Assembly (NCBI GenBank): GCA_934278995.1
Contig: CAKQWM010000002.1
Span: 148,789 to 212,788, forward strand
Reading direction: 5' to 3'
Source: an uncultured Clostridia bacterium
Lineage (GTDB): Bacteria > Bacillota > Clostridia > Christensenellales > Borkfalkiaceae
Length of the DNA: 64,000 bases
In this document: in pieces, positions 16,473 through 25,632 of the stretch
How positions within the stretch are numbered: the stretch's first letter is position 1
Layout of the letters: every line of letters begins with the position of its first letter
The notes under the pieces: generated by a model
What the model was told of the DNA's origin: nothing
What the model saw: only the letters and a program-made list of their open reading frames with translations
The model's database searches: none
Position numbers and translations under genes: made by a program

Positions 16473-17303
16473 ATGAAAGGAAAAATCCAAACTTTTTTCA
16501 TAAAAGGCAGATACGCGAATATAAACGGCAAAGAAAAAAAGATTTTCGTCTATACTCCCGAAGACTATACTTACGCAAACGGACAAAATTACCCCGTTAT
16601 GCTTTGTTTTGACGGACAAAACGCTTTTACCGAATGCGAGAACTATAGCCACGACGCGGTAGATACAGTCGCTCTTGACGAGATTTTAGAAGAAAAAAAC
16701 AAAAAAACCGTAGTCATCGGTATAAATAACGGCGAAGGCAAAGATATAAGAAACCGTCAACTTACTTTAAGCCCGAAATTCGGCGTCGCAAACGATTTCG
16801 AGCCGGACGACAGTTATAACAGAGGGACGCTTGAAGACTTTTGCGAATTTTTGATTAACGCGGCGCTTCCGTTCGTTAAAGAAAAGTACAATTTAAAATT
16901 CGACCATAACGTTACGTCTGTCGGCGCAAGTTCGGGCGGACTTGCCGCGTTATATATAGGGCTTAAATATCCGAATATATTTTGCTCCGTCATAGCGTTG
17001 TCGCCCGCGACCTGTTTATTTGCCGTAAAGGACTGGAGAAATTTTTTGAGTAGAGAAAAGATCGACGTCAATCAGAAATATCTTATCTATTGCGGGAAAG
17101 ACACCGAAGATAAACTCGAACAATATCTTTACGATTGCTTTGGCGACGATTATTATCTTTCGGCAAGCAAAATAAAATCGCTTTTGACGGAATACGGAAT
17201 CAAAAAAGAAAACGTAAAAGAAGCGTACAAAGCGAAGGCTTATCACAACGAAAGGTTCTGGCATTACGCAGTAAACGACGATATAGATTTTTTGACAGAT
17301 TAA
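16473..17303 (+). CDS. alpha/beta-hydrolase esterase (enterochelin-esterase-like)
   Basis: A 276-residue protein of the Esterase D / enterochelin-esterase-like group. The nucleophile elbow GASSGG lies near residue 150, an acidic segment follows, and the likely catalytic His is in YHNERFWHYAV near the C-terminus. The N-terminus has the small beta strand RYANINGKEKKIFVYTPEDY typical of the fold. There is no signal peptide, so it acts in the cytoplasm; family members hydrolyse siderophore, sugar or acyl esters. The substrate is not predictable here. GATAAGGA lies before the ATG. It is followed by a terminator and converges on serS. Confidence 0.8.
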   Translation: MKGKIQTFFIKGRYANINGKEKKIFVYTPEDYTYANGQNYPVMLCFDGQNAFTECENYSHDAVDTVALDEILEEKNKKTVVIGINNGEGKDIRNRQLTLSPKFGVANDFEPDDSYNRGTLEDFCEFLINAALPFVKEKYNLKFDHNVTSVGASSGGLAALYIGLKYPNIFCSVIALSPATCLFAVKDWRNFLSREKIDVNQKYLIYCGKDTEDKLEQYLYDCFGDDYYLSASKIKSLLTEYGIKKENVKEAYKAKAYHNERFWHYAVNDDIDFLTD

Positions 17304-17308
17304 CAAAA

Positions 17309-17352
17309 AACACCGATAAGTCGCCCTATAGGTCGATTATCGGTGTTTTTTA
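17309..17352. terminator. bidirectional terminator carrying the dispersed palindrome
   Basis: ACACCGATAA pairs with TTATCGGTGT. The apical part of the hairpin is the GTCGCCCTATAGGTCGA palindrome, and a T run follows on each strand. The palindrome is therefore the tip of a terminator stem. Confidence 0.85.
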
Positions 17353-17367
17353 TCGCATAAAAACGAA

Positions 17368-17396
17368 AAAGGCGAGAAAACTCGCCTTTAATATTT
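17368..17396 (-). terminator. serS terminator
   Basis: AAAGGCGAG and CTCGCCTTT form a 9-bp stem with a 4-base loop. Read on the minus strand it is followed by T-rich sequence, just downstream of the serS stop. Confidence 0.75.
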
Positions 17397-17405
17397 AAGG
17401 TGTAA

Positions 17406-18689
17406 TTATTTTAAAAGGGTTTGCCCGCCCATGAAAGGACGCAATACTTCGGGAATCGTAACGGTTCCGTCGGCGTTCTGGTATTGTTCTATAATAGCGG
17501 GGAAAACTCTGCTGGTTGCAAGACCGCTGCCGTTAAGAGTATGAACGAATCCGATTTTTTTGTTTTCGTCTTTGAATCTCGTGTTGTTTCTTCTTGCCTG
17601 ATAGTCGTTTGCGTTGGAAACCGAACTTACTTCCTTATAAATACCCATGGAAGGAATCCATACTTCGATGTCGTAAGTTCTCGCCATGGAAGCAGAACAA
17701 TCACCCGCCGCAAGTTTTGAAAGCCTGAAATGAAGCCCTAATTTTTCCATCAGAGAGCAAGCCTTTCCGACGAGTTCTTCAAAAGCGGCTTTTGAATCTT
17801 CGGGCCTTGTGTATTGAACCATCTCGACCTTGTTGAACTGATGACCTCTTATCATGCCTCTTTCTTCGGCGCGATAGGAGCCTGCTTCTTTACGATAGCA
17901 AGGGGTGTATGCGAAAAACTTCATCGGAAGTTTTTTAGCGTCAATAATTTCGCCGGAGTACATGTTGACGAGAGCCGTTTCCGCCGTCGGAAGCATAAAT
18001 CTCTGCTTTTTGACCGATTCTGCTTCCTTGTCCTCCACCCAGTACACTTCGTCCGAAAATTTAGGGAACTGACCTGCGCCGAAACCGCAGTTATAGCCGA
18101 GCATGTGAGGAGGTAAAATAAAAGTATAGCCGTCCTTTAAATGCTCCGCAACGAAGAAGTTTAAAAGCGCCCATTCGAGCCTTGCTCCGTCGCCTCTATA
18201 TAGCCAGTATCCACCGCCCGAAAGTTTAACGCCTCTTTCATAGTCGATTAAGTTTAAAGAAGTACATAAATCGACGTGGTTTTTCGCTTCGAAATCAAAC
18301 CGAGGCTTTTCGCCGAAAACTTTAACTACGCGGTTGTTTTCCTTTTCGCCGGGGAGAAGATCGTCGTCCGGCATGTTGGGAAGTTTAGCAACGAAATCGA
18401 ATATTTTATCGTTAAGCGCGTTGATTTCGCCGTCGCGTTCAGCGATATCGTCGCCGAGCGCGCGCATTCTTGCAAATATTTCGTCAACGTTCTTACCCGC
18501 CTTTTTGAGAGCGGGAATTTCCGCCGAAACTTTGTTTCTTTCGGCTTTGTCGGCTTCCACCTGTTGCAAAAGAGTTTTTCTGTCCTTGTCCCATTTTAAA
18601 AGTTCGGTAAAATCAACGACGCACCCTTTTTTAGCAAGAGATTCTTTAACCTTTTCGGGGTTTTCGCATATCATCTTAATATCGAGCAT
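17406..18689 (-). CDS. serS: seryl-tRNA synthetase
   Basis: A 427-residue class II synthetase that charges tRNA-Ser (and tRNA-Sec). The N-terminal helical arm (about 25-105, Lys/Glu-rich coiled coil) binds the long variable arm of tRNA-Ser. Motif 2 reads TPCYRKEAGSYRAEERGMIR and motif 3 GSGLATSR, with IPEVLRPFMGG at the C-terminus, all as in bacterial SerRS. The start is ATG at 18689 with a GAGGT ribosome binding site. No T-box leader fits in the 185-base gap to the divergent cysS. Confidence 0.97.
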   Translation of the reverse strand: MLDIKMICENPEKVKESLAKKGCVVDFTELLKWDKDRKTLLQQVEADKAERNKVSAEIPALKKAGKNVDEIFARMRALGDDIAERDGEINALNDKIFDFVAKLPNMPDDDLLPGEKENNRVVKVFGEKPRFDFEAKNHVDLCTSLNLIDYERGVKLSGGGYWLYRGDGARLEWALLNFFVAEHLKDGYTFILPPHMLGYNCGFGAGQFPKFSDEVYWVEDKEAESVKKQRFMLPTAETALVNMYSGEIIDAKKLPMKFFAYTPCYRKEAGSYRAEERGMIRGHQFNKVEMVQYTRPEDSKAAFEELVGKACSLMEKLGLHFRLSKLAAGDCSASMARTYDIEVWIPSMGIYKEVSSVSNANDYQARRNNTRFKDENKKIGFVHTLNGSGLATSRVFPAIIEQYQNADGTVTIPEVLRPFMGGQTLLK

Positions 18690-18874
18690 AATTTACCTCA
18701 ATAAGTCGTTATTTTTTTAATATTATATATCATTCGACAGCGGTTTGCAATCGTTTTCGTTCTCATAACGTAATTATTTTTGGCGTGACGTTGAAAAGGT
18801 CGGCTTTTTTGTTGCCAAACTTAAGTCCGTTGTGATATAATGACCGTTGCGAAAAGGTAATATAAGGTACTAAT

Positions 18875-20266
18875 ATGAAAATATATAACACGCTCACGCG
18901 TAAGAAGGAAGAATTTACGCCGATAAGCGGAAATAAAGTTAATATGTACGCTTGCGGTATCACGGTTTCCGGAGAAGCGCATATCGGACATGCGTATCAG
19001 GCGCTTATTTACGACGTAATGCGCAATTTTTTAAAAAAGAAAGGCTACGACGTAACTTACGCGAGAAATTACACCGACGTTGACGATAAAATTATACTGA
19101 AATCAAAAGAAACCGGTATTCCTCCTTTGGTTTACGCTCAAAAAATGATTGAAGATATCGATTGCGAAATGAAGCGCTTCAAAGTAGGCGAACCCGACGT
19201 ATGGATGAAAGCAACCGAAAATATAGATAACATTATAGGTTTTATAAAGGGGCTTGTCGAAAAAGGTTACGCTTATCCCGCTATGGACGGAAGCGTGTAT
19301 TTTTCAGTCGAAAGTTTTCCTTCTTACGGCGCTCTTTCAAACCGTAAGCCCGAAGATATGCTTGACGGCGTCAGAATTTCCAACGACGAACAAAAACGCG
19401 CTCCCTTGGACTTCGCTTTATGGAAAGCCGCTAAGGAAGGCGAAATAAGTTGGGACTCTCCCTGGGGCAAAGGTCGCCCCGGCTGGCACATAGAATGTTC
19501 CGCGATGAACCGCGCGGCTTTCGGCGATCAAATCGATATTCACGGCGGCGGAAGAGATCTTATATTTCCGCACCACGAAAACGAAATAGCGCAATCAGAG
19601 GCTCTGACGGGCAAACGCTTCGTTAAATACTGGATTCACAACGGGCTTATCAAGGTCAACGGGCAAAAAATGAGCAAATCGCTCGGCAATTCGATTTTGC
19701 TTTCGGATCTTTTGGACAAGTATAGTCCGGACGCAATTAAGTTTGCGTTGCTCCAAACCTCCTATCGTAACGATATAAACGTTACGGACACGTTTTTCAA
19801 GGAAGCCGAAAAACACGTTTCGGAGTTTTACAAAGTTTTATCCGACGTAAAAAAAAGCGGGCTTAAACGCGACGAAAATTTTGAGAGCGGAATCGAAAAA
19901 GAATTCGACGACGCCATGAGCGACGATTTCAATACGGCTTTGGCGCTTTCCAACCTCTACGGTTATTTTAAAAAGGCTAAATCCTATCTTGCCGAAAACG
20001 ACGCGAAAGCGGTGAATATTGCGGAGGACGTGGTAAAAACCTACGCCGTAACGGAACTGTTCGCTCTTTCGCCCGACGAATATCTTGAAAAATATTCCCA
20101 AACCGACGAAACGCCCGAAGAAGTGTTAAAACTCGCAAACGATATGCAACAGGCAAGACTCGTTAAAAATTACTCTTTAGCCGACGAATTAAGAGCAAAA
20201 ATTACGGCAAAGGGCTATATGGTAATGATATCCAAAGAGGGCGTTACCGTTAAAAAATCAAACTGA
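18875..20266 (+). CDS. cysS: cysteinyl-tRNA synthetase
   Basis: A 463-residue class I synthetase. The HIGH-type signature is HIGHA near residue 35 and the KMSKS motif is intact near 265. The zinc ligands are in the expected places (CGIT near 28, GWHIECSAM near 205, HHENE near 235). It activates Cys and charges tRNA-Cys. It is the first gene of a same-strand run cysS-alaS, with 26 bases to alaS, so they are likely co-transcribed. The ribosome binding site is weak (AAGGT). Confidence 0.97.
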   Translation: MKIYNTLTRKKEEFTPISGNKVNMYACGITVSGEAHIGHAYQALIYDVMRNFLKKKGYDVTYARNYTDVDDKIILKSKETGIPPLVYAQKMIEDIDCEMKRFKVGEPDVWMKATENIDNIIGFIKGLVEKGYAYPAMDGSVYFSVESFPSYGALSNRKPEDMLDGVRISNDEQKRAPLDFALWKAAKEGEISWDSPWGKGRPGWHIECSAMNRAAFGDQIDIHGGGRDLIFPHHENEIAQSEALTGKRFVKYWIHNGLIKVNGQKMSKSLGNSILLSDLLDKYSPDAIKFALLQTSYRNDINVTDTFFKEAEKHVSEFYKVLSDVKKSGLKRDENFESGIEKEFDDAMSDDFNTALALSNLYGYFKKAKSYLAENDAKAVNIAEDVVKTYAVTELFALSPDEYLEKYSQTDETPEEVLKLANDMQQARLVKNYSLADELRAKITAKGYMVMISKEGVTVKKSN

Positions 20267-20292
20267 AAATACACTTTTAAGAAGGACTTAAT

Positions 20293-22086
20293 ATGAAAAA
20301 ATTTACAGCGGAAGAATTAAGGAATCTCTATCTGAAGTTTTTTGAAAGCAAAGGTCATAAAATAATACCGTCGGCAAGTTTAATACCGGAAAACGATCCT
20401 TCGGTTTTGTTTACCACTGCGGGTATGCATCCGCTCGTTCCCTACCTTTTAGGGGAAAAACACCCTGAGGGAAAAAGACTTACGGACGTTCAGAAATGCG
20501 TAAGAACGGGCGATATCGACGAAGTCGGCGATCTGTCGCATCTGACTTTTTTTGAAATGCTTGGCAACTGGTCGCTCGGCGATTATTTCAACTATGAATC
20601 CATCGGTTGGAGTTATGAATTTTTAACGGGTAAGGATTATCTCGATATTCCCGTGCAAAGGCTTGCCGTAACCGTATTTGCGGGCGACGAAGACTGCCCG
20701 AGAGACGAAAGCAGCGCGAAGCGTTGGAAAGAACTCGGTATTCCCGAAGACAAAATCTTCTATCTTCCCAAAAAACATAACTGGTGGATTGCCGGAAAAA
20801 CGGGACCTTGCGGACCGGATACCGAAATGTTTATCGACAGGGGAACGCCCGAATGTTCGCCCGAATGTTCGCCCGCGTGCGATTGCGGTAAATATCTCGA
20901 AATCTGGAACAACGTTTTTATGCAGTACTATAAAAACGAAGACGGAACTTATTCCAAACTCAAACAAAAAAACGTCGATACAGGTATGGGGTTAGAGCGT
21001 ACTTTGTGCATTTTAAACGGCGTGGAAAGCGTTTACGATACCGAACTTTTCGATGAAGCGAAAGAAGAAATCTACGCTTTAACGGGTAAAAAATACGGCG
21101 AAAATCAAGACGTTACGAGAGCCTACAGAATCATTCTCGACCACGTAAGAACGGCAACCTTTTTAATCGGCGACGTAAAAGGCATAGCGCCGTCCAACGT
21201 AGATCAGGGCTACGTTTTACGCCGTTTGATAAGAAGAGCGGTAAGGTTCGGAAGAAACTTAGAACTTCCCGAAGGCAGTTTGTCAAAAATAGCAAAATGC
21301 TACGTCGAAAAATACAAAAACGCTTATCCCGAACTTACCGATAACCAAGAGAGAATTTATTCCGAACTCAGTAAAGAAGAGGAAAAATTTTCTAAAACTT
21401 TATCCGACGGCTTAAAGGAATTTAATAAAGTGGTAACCCATATTCAGGGAAACGTTTTCCCCGGAAAAACCGCATTCAGACTGTACGATACTTTCGGCTT
21501 CCCGCTCGAAATAACGCAGGAACTTGCGAAAGAGCAAGGGTTTACGGTTGACGTAGAGGGCTACGAAAACGCTTTTTCCGAACATCAGAAAAAATCTTCG
21601 GTCGGAAGCGAACAGAAGTTTAAAGGAGGGCTTGCCGACCAAAGCGAAACCACCGCTAAACTTCATACGGCGACGCACCTTATGCAAGCGGCGTTAAAAG
21701 AAGTGCTTGATCCTTCGGTTTCGCAAAAGGGAAGTAACATAACGCCCGAAAGACTTCGGTTCGACTTTAACTTCGATCGCCCCATGACCAAAGAAGAGAT
21801 TGAAAAAGTGGAAGAACTCGTCAACGAAGCGATTAAAGCGGACGTTCCCGTCGTCATGGAAGAAATGACCGTCGAAGAAGCCAAACAATCCGGCGCGGTA
21901 GGAGTTTTCGATTCCCGTTACGGCGATAAGGTAAAGGTATATACCATGGGGAAATATTCCAAAGAAATATGCGGAGGTCCTCACGCGGGGCGTACCGGCG
22001 AATTGGGAGAGTTTCATATCGTTAAAGAACAATCGTCCTCGGCGGGAGTAAGAAGAATCAAAGCCGTTCTATATGAAAAGAAATAA
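20293..22086 (+). CDS. alaS: alanyl-tRNA synthetase, short form lacking the C-Ala domain
   Basis: A 597-residue protein. The catalytic core is complete (TTAGMHPLVPYL, FFEMLGNWSLGDYF, GPCGPDTEMF, RRLIRRAVRFG). The editing domain is also present, with HTATH near residue 458 and CGGPH near 560. It ends just after AGVRRIKAVLYEKK, where standard bacterial AlaRS (about 875 residues) continues through a linker to the DHHA1-type C-Ala domain. The frame is clean and the stop is followed by a normal spacer, so this is a natural short form and not a frameshift. It should still charge and proofread tRNA-Ala, possibly with reduced tRNA affinity. An insert TPECSPECSPACDCG carries extra cysteines. Confidence 0.93.
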   Translation: MKKFTAEELRNLYLKFFESKGHKIIPSASLIPENDPSVLFTTAGMHPLVPYLLGEKHPEGKRLTDVQKCVRTGDIDEVGDLSHLTFFEMLGNWSLGDYFNYESIGWSYEFLTGKDYLDIPVQRLAVTVFAGDEDCPRDESSAKRWKELGIPEDKIFYLPKKHNWWIAGKTGPCGPDTEMFIDRGTPECSPECSPACDCGKYLEIWNNVFMQYYKNEDGTYSKLKQKNVDTGMGLERTLCILNGVESVYDTELFDEAKEEIYALTGKKYGENQDVTRAYRIILDHVRTATFLIGDVKGIAPSNVDQGYVLRRLIRRAVRFGRNLELPEGSLSKIAKCYVEKYKNAYPELTDNQERIYSELSKEEEKFSKTLSDGLKEFNKVVTHIQGNVFPGKTAFRLYDTFGFPLEITQELAKEQGFTVDVEGYENAFSEHQKKSSVGSEQKFKGGLADQSETTAKLHTATHLMQAALKEVLDPSVSQKGSNITPERLRFDFNFDRPMTKEEIEKVEELVNEAIKADVPVVMEEMTVEEAKQSGAVGVFDSRYGDKVKVYTMGKYSKEICGGPHAGRTGELGEFHIVKEQSSSAGVRRIKAVLYEKK

Positions 22087-22088
22087 AA

Positions 22089-22110
22089 ATCGGGCTATAA
22101 GTCGGTTATT
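22089..22110 (+). repeat. dispersed CTATARGYC palindrome after alaS
   Basis: TCGGGCTATAAGTCGGTTA lies three bases after the alaS stop codon. Confidence 0.7.
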
Positions 22111-22174
22111 TCCGATTTTGACGCTCAACAATAACTAATACAGGTCTTAAAAAAAGACGAAAAAGAGGTGCAAA

Positions 22175-22645
22175 ATGAATAACAAAATATATTTAAGCCA
22201 GGAAGGCAAACAAAAACTCGAAGAAAAGTTACATTACCTTATAGAAACCGAACGTCCGCAGGTAGTCGAAAGATTGAAAATCGCTCGTGAATTCGGCGAT
22301 CTTTCCGAAAATGCGGAATACGACGCGGCTAAAAACGAACTCGCGAGAGTTTCGGGTGAAATCGAACAAATAGAGGCTCAGTTAAAAGTTGCCGTCATAT
22401 ACGAATCTACCGCCGATAACAATACGGTTACCATGGGTTCAAAAATCAGAGTTTACGACCACGATATGAAAGAAGAAGTCGTTTACAGCATCGTAGGTAC
22501 CGCAGAAGCGGATATTGCCAACAATATGATTTCTAACGAATCATCCGTAGGCAAGGCGCTTCTCGGTAAAAAACTCGGCGATACGGTTACGGTAGAAGCC
22601 CCCGGCGGAAACTACGATCTTACCGTCAAAGAAATAATCTATTAG
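22175..22645 (+). CDS. greA: transcription elongation factor GreA
   Basis: A 156-residue protein of standard length. Residues 1-75 form the antiparallel coiled coil with the conserved acidic tip (GDLSENAEYDAAK), which enters the RNA polymerase secondary channel and stimulates cleavage of backtracked RNA. The C-terminal FKBP-like domain ends in the conserved LLGKKLGDTV ... PGGNYDLTVKEI. AAAGAGGTG precedes the ATG. Confidence 0.96.
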   Translation: MNNKIYLSQEGKQKLEEKLHYLIETERPQVVERLKIAREFGDLSENAEYDAAKNELARVSGEIEQIEAQLKVAVIYESTADNNTVTMGSKIRVYDHDMKEEVVYSIVGTAEADIANNMISNESSVGKALLGKKLGDTVTVEAPGGNYDLTVKEIIY

Positions 22646-22650
22646 TTAAA

Positions 22651-22673
22651 AGTCCGCCTATACGCCTGTTAAT
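22651..22673 (+). repeat. dispersed CTATARGYC palindrome after greA
   Basis: AGTCCGCCTATACGCCTGTTA lies 6 bases after the greA stop codon. A partial copy (GCGTTTAGGTCGGTTATAA) lies at 22746-22764 just before tmk. Confidence 0.6.
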
Positions 22674-22775
22674 GGCAATTTTTGGCAATTTATGTATATG
22701 TTTTACGCGCTTCGTATTATGAATACTTACGTCGGTCGGACGAGGCGTTTAGGTCGGTTATAAAAAGGGTAAATT

Positions 22776-23402
22776 ATGAAAGGAAAACTCATCACGTTCG
22801 AAGGTTGCGAGGGCTGCGGTAAAAGCACTCAGGTAAGACTTTTAAAAGAATATCTTGAAAAAACCCGTCAACCTTTTATAGTGGCGAGGGAACCCGGCGG
22901 AACGGATATTTCGGAAAAAATCCGTTCTGTCATTTTGGATAGGCAAAATTCCGAAATGGTTGACGAATGCGAGGCGTTGTTATACGCGGCTTCGCGTTGT
23001 CAACTTTTAAAACAGAAGATTTTGCCCGCTTTATGCGAAGGTAAAATCGTCATTATAGACAGATATTACGATTCCTCGTTTGCTTATCAGGCATACGCGA
23101 GGGGGCTTGGGTACGAATTCGTTGCTTCGGCAAATAAGTTTGCAATCGATAATGCCGTCCCCGATTTAACGATATTTTTCGATATAGATCCTTACAGCGC
23201 CTTTTCGCGTAAAGGCGGAGCAGACGGAGGGGACAGACTGGAACTTGCGGGGATAGATTTTCATAACAAAGTATATCAAGGCTATAAAAAACTTATAGAA
23301 AAATTTCCTTTTAGAATAGTCGCCGTTGACGCCCATGGCGACGCGCAAACCGTACAAGATAGCGTTTTAAGATTGTTAAAAGGGAAAGGATATATACAAT
23401 AA
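22776..23402 (+). CDS. tmk: thymidylate kinase
   Basis: A 208-residue P-loop kinase that converts dTMP to dTDP. Walker A is GCEGCGKST at residues 9-17, the DR(Y/H) motif is DRYYDSS near 90, and the REPGGT nucleotide-binding segment is present. It stands in the classical Firmicutes order tmk, delta' gene, ricT, trmN6, rsmI. The stop codon overlaps a copy of the dispersed palindrome. Confidence 0.95.
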   Translation: MKGKLITFEGCEGCGKSTQVRLLKEYLEKTRQPFIVAREPGGTDISEKIRSVILDRQNSEMVDECEALLYAASRCQLLKQKILPALCEGKIVIIDRYYDSSFAYQAYARGLGYEFVASANKFAIDNAVPDLTIFFDIDPYSAFSRKGGADGGDRLELAGIDFHNKVYQGYKKLIEKFPFRIVAVDAHGDAQTVQDSVLRLLKGKGYIQ

Positions 23403-23424
23403 GTCGGGCTATAAGCCGATAAGA
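23402..23424 (+). repeat. dispersed CTATARGYC palindrome overlapping tmk stop
   Basis: GTCGGGCTATAAGCCGATAA fills most of the 30-base spacer between tmk and the delta' gene, inside an operon and without a T run. Termination cannot be its only role. Confidence 0.65.
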
Positions 23425-23432
23425 GGCACTTT

Positions 23433-24386
23433 ATGAAAGAACTTGTCAAAAATTCTTCCGCATATAAAATAATTGCGTCGGACAAAAAGGCGGGTAAACT
23501 GAGCCATGCCTATTTAGTCGTTTGTCAGGACGCGGATATGCACGACGAATACCTGAAAATTCTTTCCAAACTTATAATGTGCGATTCGGACGAGTTTTGT
23601 AACGACTGCCGTATTTGCAGATTGATAGATAAAAACGAGCATCCCGACGTTACTTTTTATCCGAAAGACGGAGGAAAACTCAAAACCGATTCCGCAGACG
23701 ACTTAATCGCGCAAAGCATAGTAAAACCGTTTGAACTCAATAAAAGATTGTTCGTGCTTAGAAAAATCGAAGAACTGAATCAATACCAGAATAAACTGCT
23801 GAAAACGGTCGAAGAACCCCCTAAAAACGTCCATTTATTGATATCGACGGCTAAACCCGCCGCAGTGCTTTCCACGATAAAATCCCGAAGCAAAATCGTC
23901 GAAATAGGTGATTTTCCGGCCGATTTGCTGTTTAAGTCGGCAAAAGAACTCGGTTACGACGGAGAAAGGCTCGACATTGCGCTTAAATTATGCGACGGTA
24001 AGATGGGGCGACTAATAAAATATTGCTCGTCCGACGACCTTATAAATATCAAAAATCTTTCAACCGACGTTTTAGTTAATATGAACGGCAAAAATCTGCC
24101 CGAATTTGCAGGCAAACTTAAAAACGTTTCCATAACCGATTTTATGAGCGTTACCAAGTTATTACTTTCCAAAATGCTCGTTTACCTATATGACAAAAGG
24201 GGCGAAGCGGGGTATGAGGAAGTCTTTATAGCAACCGAAAAGTGGCGCTATGGGGCGATTATCGGCGCAATCGAAAGAATTAACAAATTAGAAAAAAGCA
24301 TAAATTACAACGTAAACGGTACGATTTTATCGGACAGCGTGCTGTTTAGTTTAATGGAGGAAAAAACCAAATGGCAAAAATTGTAG
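23433..24386 (+). CDS. holB: DNA polymerase III delta' subunit (clamp loader)
   Basis: A 317-residue AAA+ clamp-loader subunit. The N-terminus (LSHAYLVV), zinc-module cysteines (C-x8-CNDCRIC near residues 50-66), the VEEPP motif and the ISTAKPAAVLSTIKSRS sensor segment are typical of delta'. It has no functional Walker A, as expected. It helps load the sliding clamp during replication. AAGAGG precedes the ATG. The end overlaps ricT by 16 bases. Confidence 0.9.
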   Translation: MKELVKNSSAYKIIASDKKAGKLSHAYLVVCQDADMHDEYLKILSKLIMCDSDEFCNDCRICRLIDKNEHPDVTFYPKDGGKLKTDSADDLIAQSIVKPFELNKRLFVLRKIEELNQYQNKLLKTVEEPPKNVHLLISTAKPAAVLSTIKSRSKIVEIGDFPADLLFKSAKELGYDGERLDIALKLCDGKMGRLIKYCSSDDLINIKNLSTDVLVNMNGKNLPEFAGKLKNVSITDFMSVTKLLLSKMLVYLYDKRGEAGYEEVFIATEKWRYGAIIGAIERINKLEKSINYNVNGTILSDSVLFSLMEEKTKWQKL

Positions 24387-25252
24387 GGGTAAGATTCCGC
24401 AATTTCGGGAAGGTGTATTACTTTGATCCCAAAAACATAACTTTCCGCAAGGGCGACGGCGTTATCGTAGAAACCACGCGCGGGGTAGAGTACGGATATA
24501 TAAGTATTGCCAATAAAGACGTTCCCGACAACGAAATCGTTCAACCGCTGAAACCCGTTATAAGGAAGGCTACCGAAAAGGACACCGAGGTAAACCGCAA
24601 AAATCTCGAAAAAACTCCGGAAGCCAAAAAAATAGCGGAAGGTTTTATCGAAAAACATAAATTAAAAATGAAACTTATCGACGCCGAATTTACCTTCGAC
24701 GGAACTAAGGTAGTGTTTTATTTCACGGCGCCTACGAGAATCGATTTTCGAGATCTCGTAAAGGATTTGGCTGCCGCTTTCCACATAAGAATAGAATTAA
24801 GACAGGTAGGTATCCGCGACGAAGCGAAAATTTTAGGAGGAATCGCGCCGTGCGGAAGAGAAGTCTGCTGTAAGGGTTGCGTGCCGGATTTTAAAAAAGT
24901 AACCATCAAAATGGCAAAAATACAAGGGCTGTCGCTTAATCCCGGCAAAATAAGCGGACTTTGCGGCAGGCTTATGTGTTGTCTGGAATACGAAAACGAA
25001 TATTACGCCGGCGTTTACAAAAAAATGCCCAAGTTAGGCGGCGCGGTAAAAACGCCCGACGGCAACGGTACGGTGGTTTCAAACAACATGCTGAGTCTGA
25101 CGGTTAAGGTAAAGATAGATAAACCCGACGGAGCAGTGGTTTATAAAGATTTCCCTCTCGCCGAAGTTAAATTCGGCAAATGTTCCCGTATGGACGACGA
25201 CGATAAACTATCGCCCGAAGAACAAGCGGAACTCGGTAATTTGGAAGAATAA
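24371..25252 (+). CDS. ricT: RicT/YaaT-like PSP1 domain protein
   Basis: A 293-residue PSP1-domain protein. It carries the invariant Cys set of the family (CGREVCCKGC and GLCGRLMCCLEYE), which in Bacillus binds an [4Fe-4S] cluster as part of the RicA-RicF-RicT complex that works with RNase Y in mRNA processing. The internal motif IRIELRQVGIRDEAKILGGIAPCG is typical. The GGAGG site lies inside the end of the delta' gene, so expression is coupled. The C-terminus is Asp/Glu-rich. Confidence 0.92.
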   Translation: MAKIVGVRFRNFGKVYYFDPKNITFRKGDGVIVETTRGVEYGYISIANKDVPDNEIVQPLKPVIRKATEKDTEVNRKNLEKTPEAKKIAEGFIEKHKLKMKLIDAEFTFDGTKVVFYFTAPTRIDFRDLVKDLAAAFHIRIELRQVGIRDEAKILGGIAPCGREVCCKGCVPDFKKVTIKMAKIQGLSLNPGKISGLCGRLMCCLEYENEYYAGVYKKMPKLGGAVKTPDGNGTVVSNNMLSLTVKVKIDKPDGAVVYKDFPLAEVKFGKCSRMDDDDKLSPEEQAELGNLEE

Positions 25253-25402
25253 TTTCTCGTTTTTTGAAAATAGCCGAAAAAGTCTGAATTTTTCTCGTTT
25301 AATCTATGTACAAACAGGCTTTTTTATGGTAAAATTAAAAATAAGGTAAAGGCGTCAAGGCGCTTTAAAACCGAAATCAAAAAATAACGGAGGTATAACT
25401 AA

Positions 25403-25573
25403 ATGGCTTACAAGATTTCAGATGCTTGCATTTCTTGCGGTGCTTGCGCGGATAACTGCCCCGTGGGCGCTATCACTCAGGGCGACACCCAGTACGAAAT
25501 CGATACCGCGCTTTGCATTTCTTGCGGTGCTTGCGCCGACAATTGCCCTGTTGGTGCTCCTTCCGAAGAATAA
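25403..25573 (+). CDS. 2[4Fe-4S] ferredoxin
   Basis: A 56-residue protein with two identical cluster motifs: C-I-S-C-G-A-C-A-D-N-C-P-V-G-A appears near residues 9-23 and again near 38-52, the two halves of a clostridial ferredoxin. It carries low-potential electrons for enzymes such as pyruvate:ferredoxin oxidoreductase. It has a good ribosome binding site (GGAGG at 25389) and its own terminator. The two halves share long identical nucleotide stretches, so the internal repeat is well conserved at DNA level. Confidence 0.93.
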   Translation: MAYKISDACISCGACADNCPVGAITQGDTQYEIDTALCISCGACADNCPVGAPSEE

Positions 25574-25584
25574 TCAGCAACTGA

Positions 25585-25617
25585 AAGGGTGACTACTTTG
25601 GTAGTAGCCCTTTTTCT
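25585..25617 (+). terminator. ferredoxin terminator
   Basis: AGGGTGACTAC and GTAGTAGCCCT form an imperfect stem around TTTG, followed by T residues. Confidence 0.75.
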
Positions 25618-25632
25618 CTTTTTACCCGGAAT

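Noticed and set aside
18690..18874. T-box leader for serS or cysS
   Set aside because: The shared 185-base divergent gap has no T-box consensus segment or specifier hairpin that I can find and is too short for two leaders.
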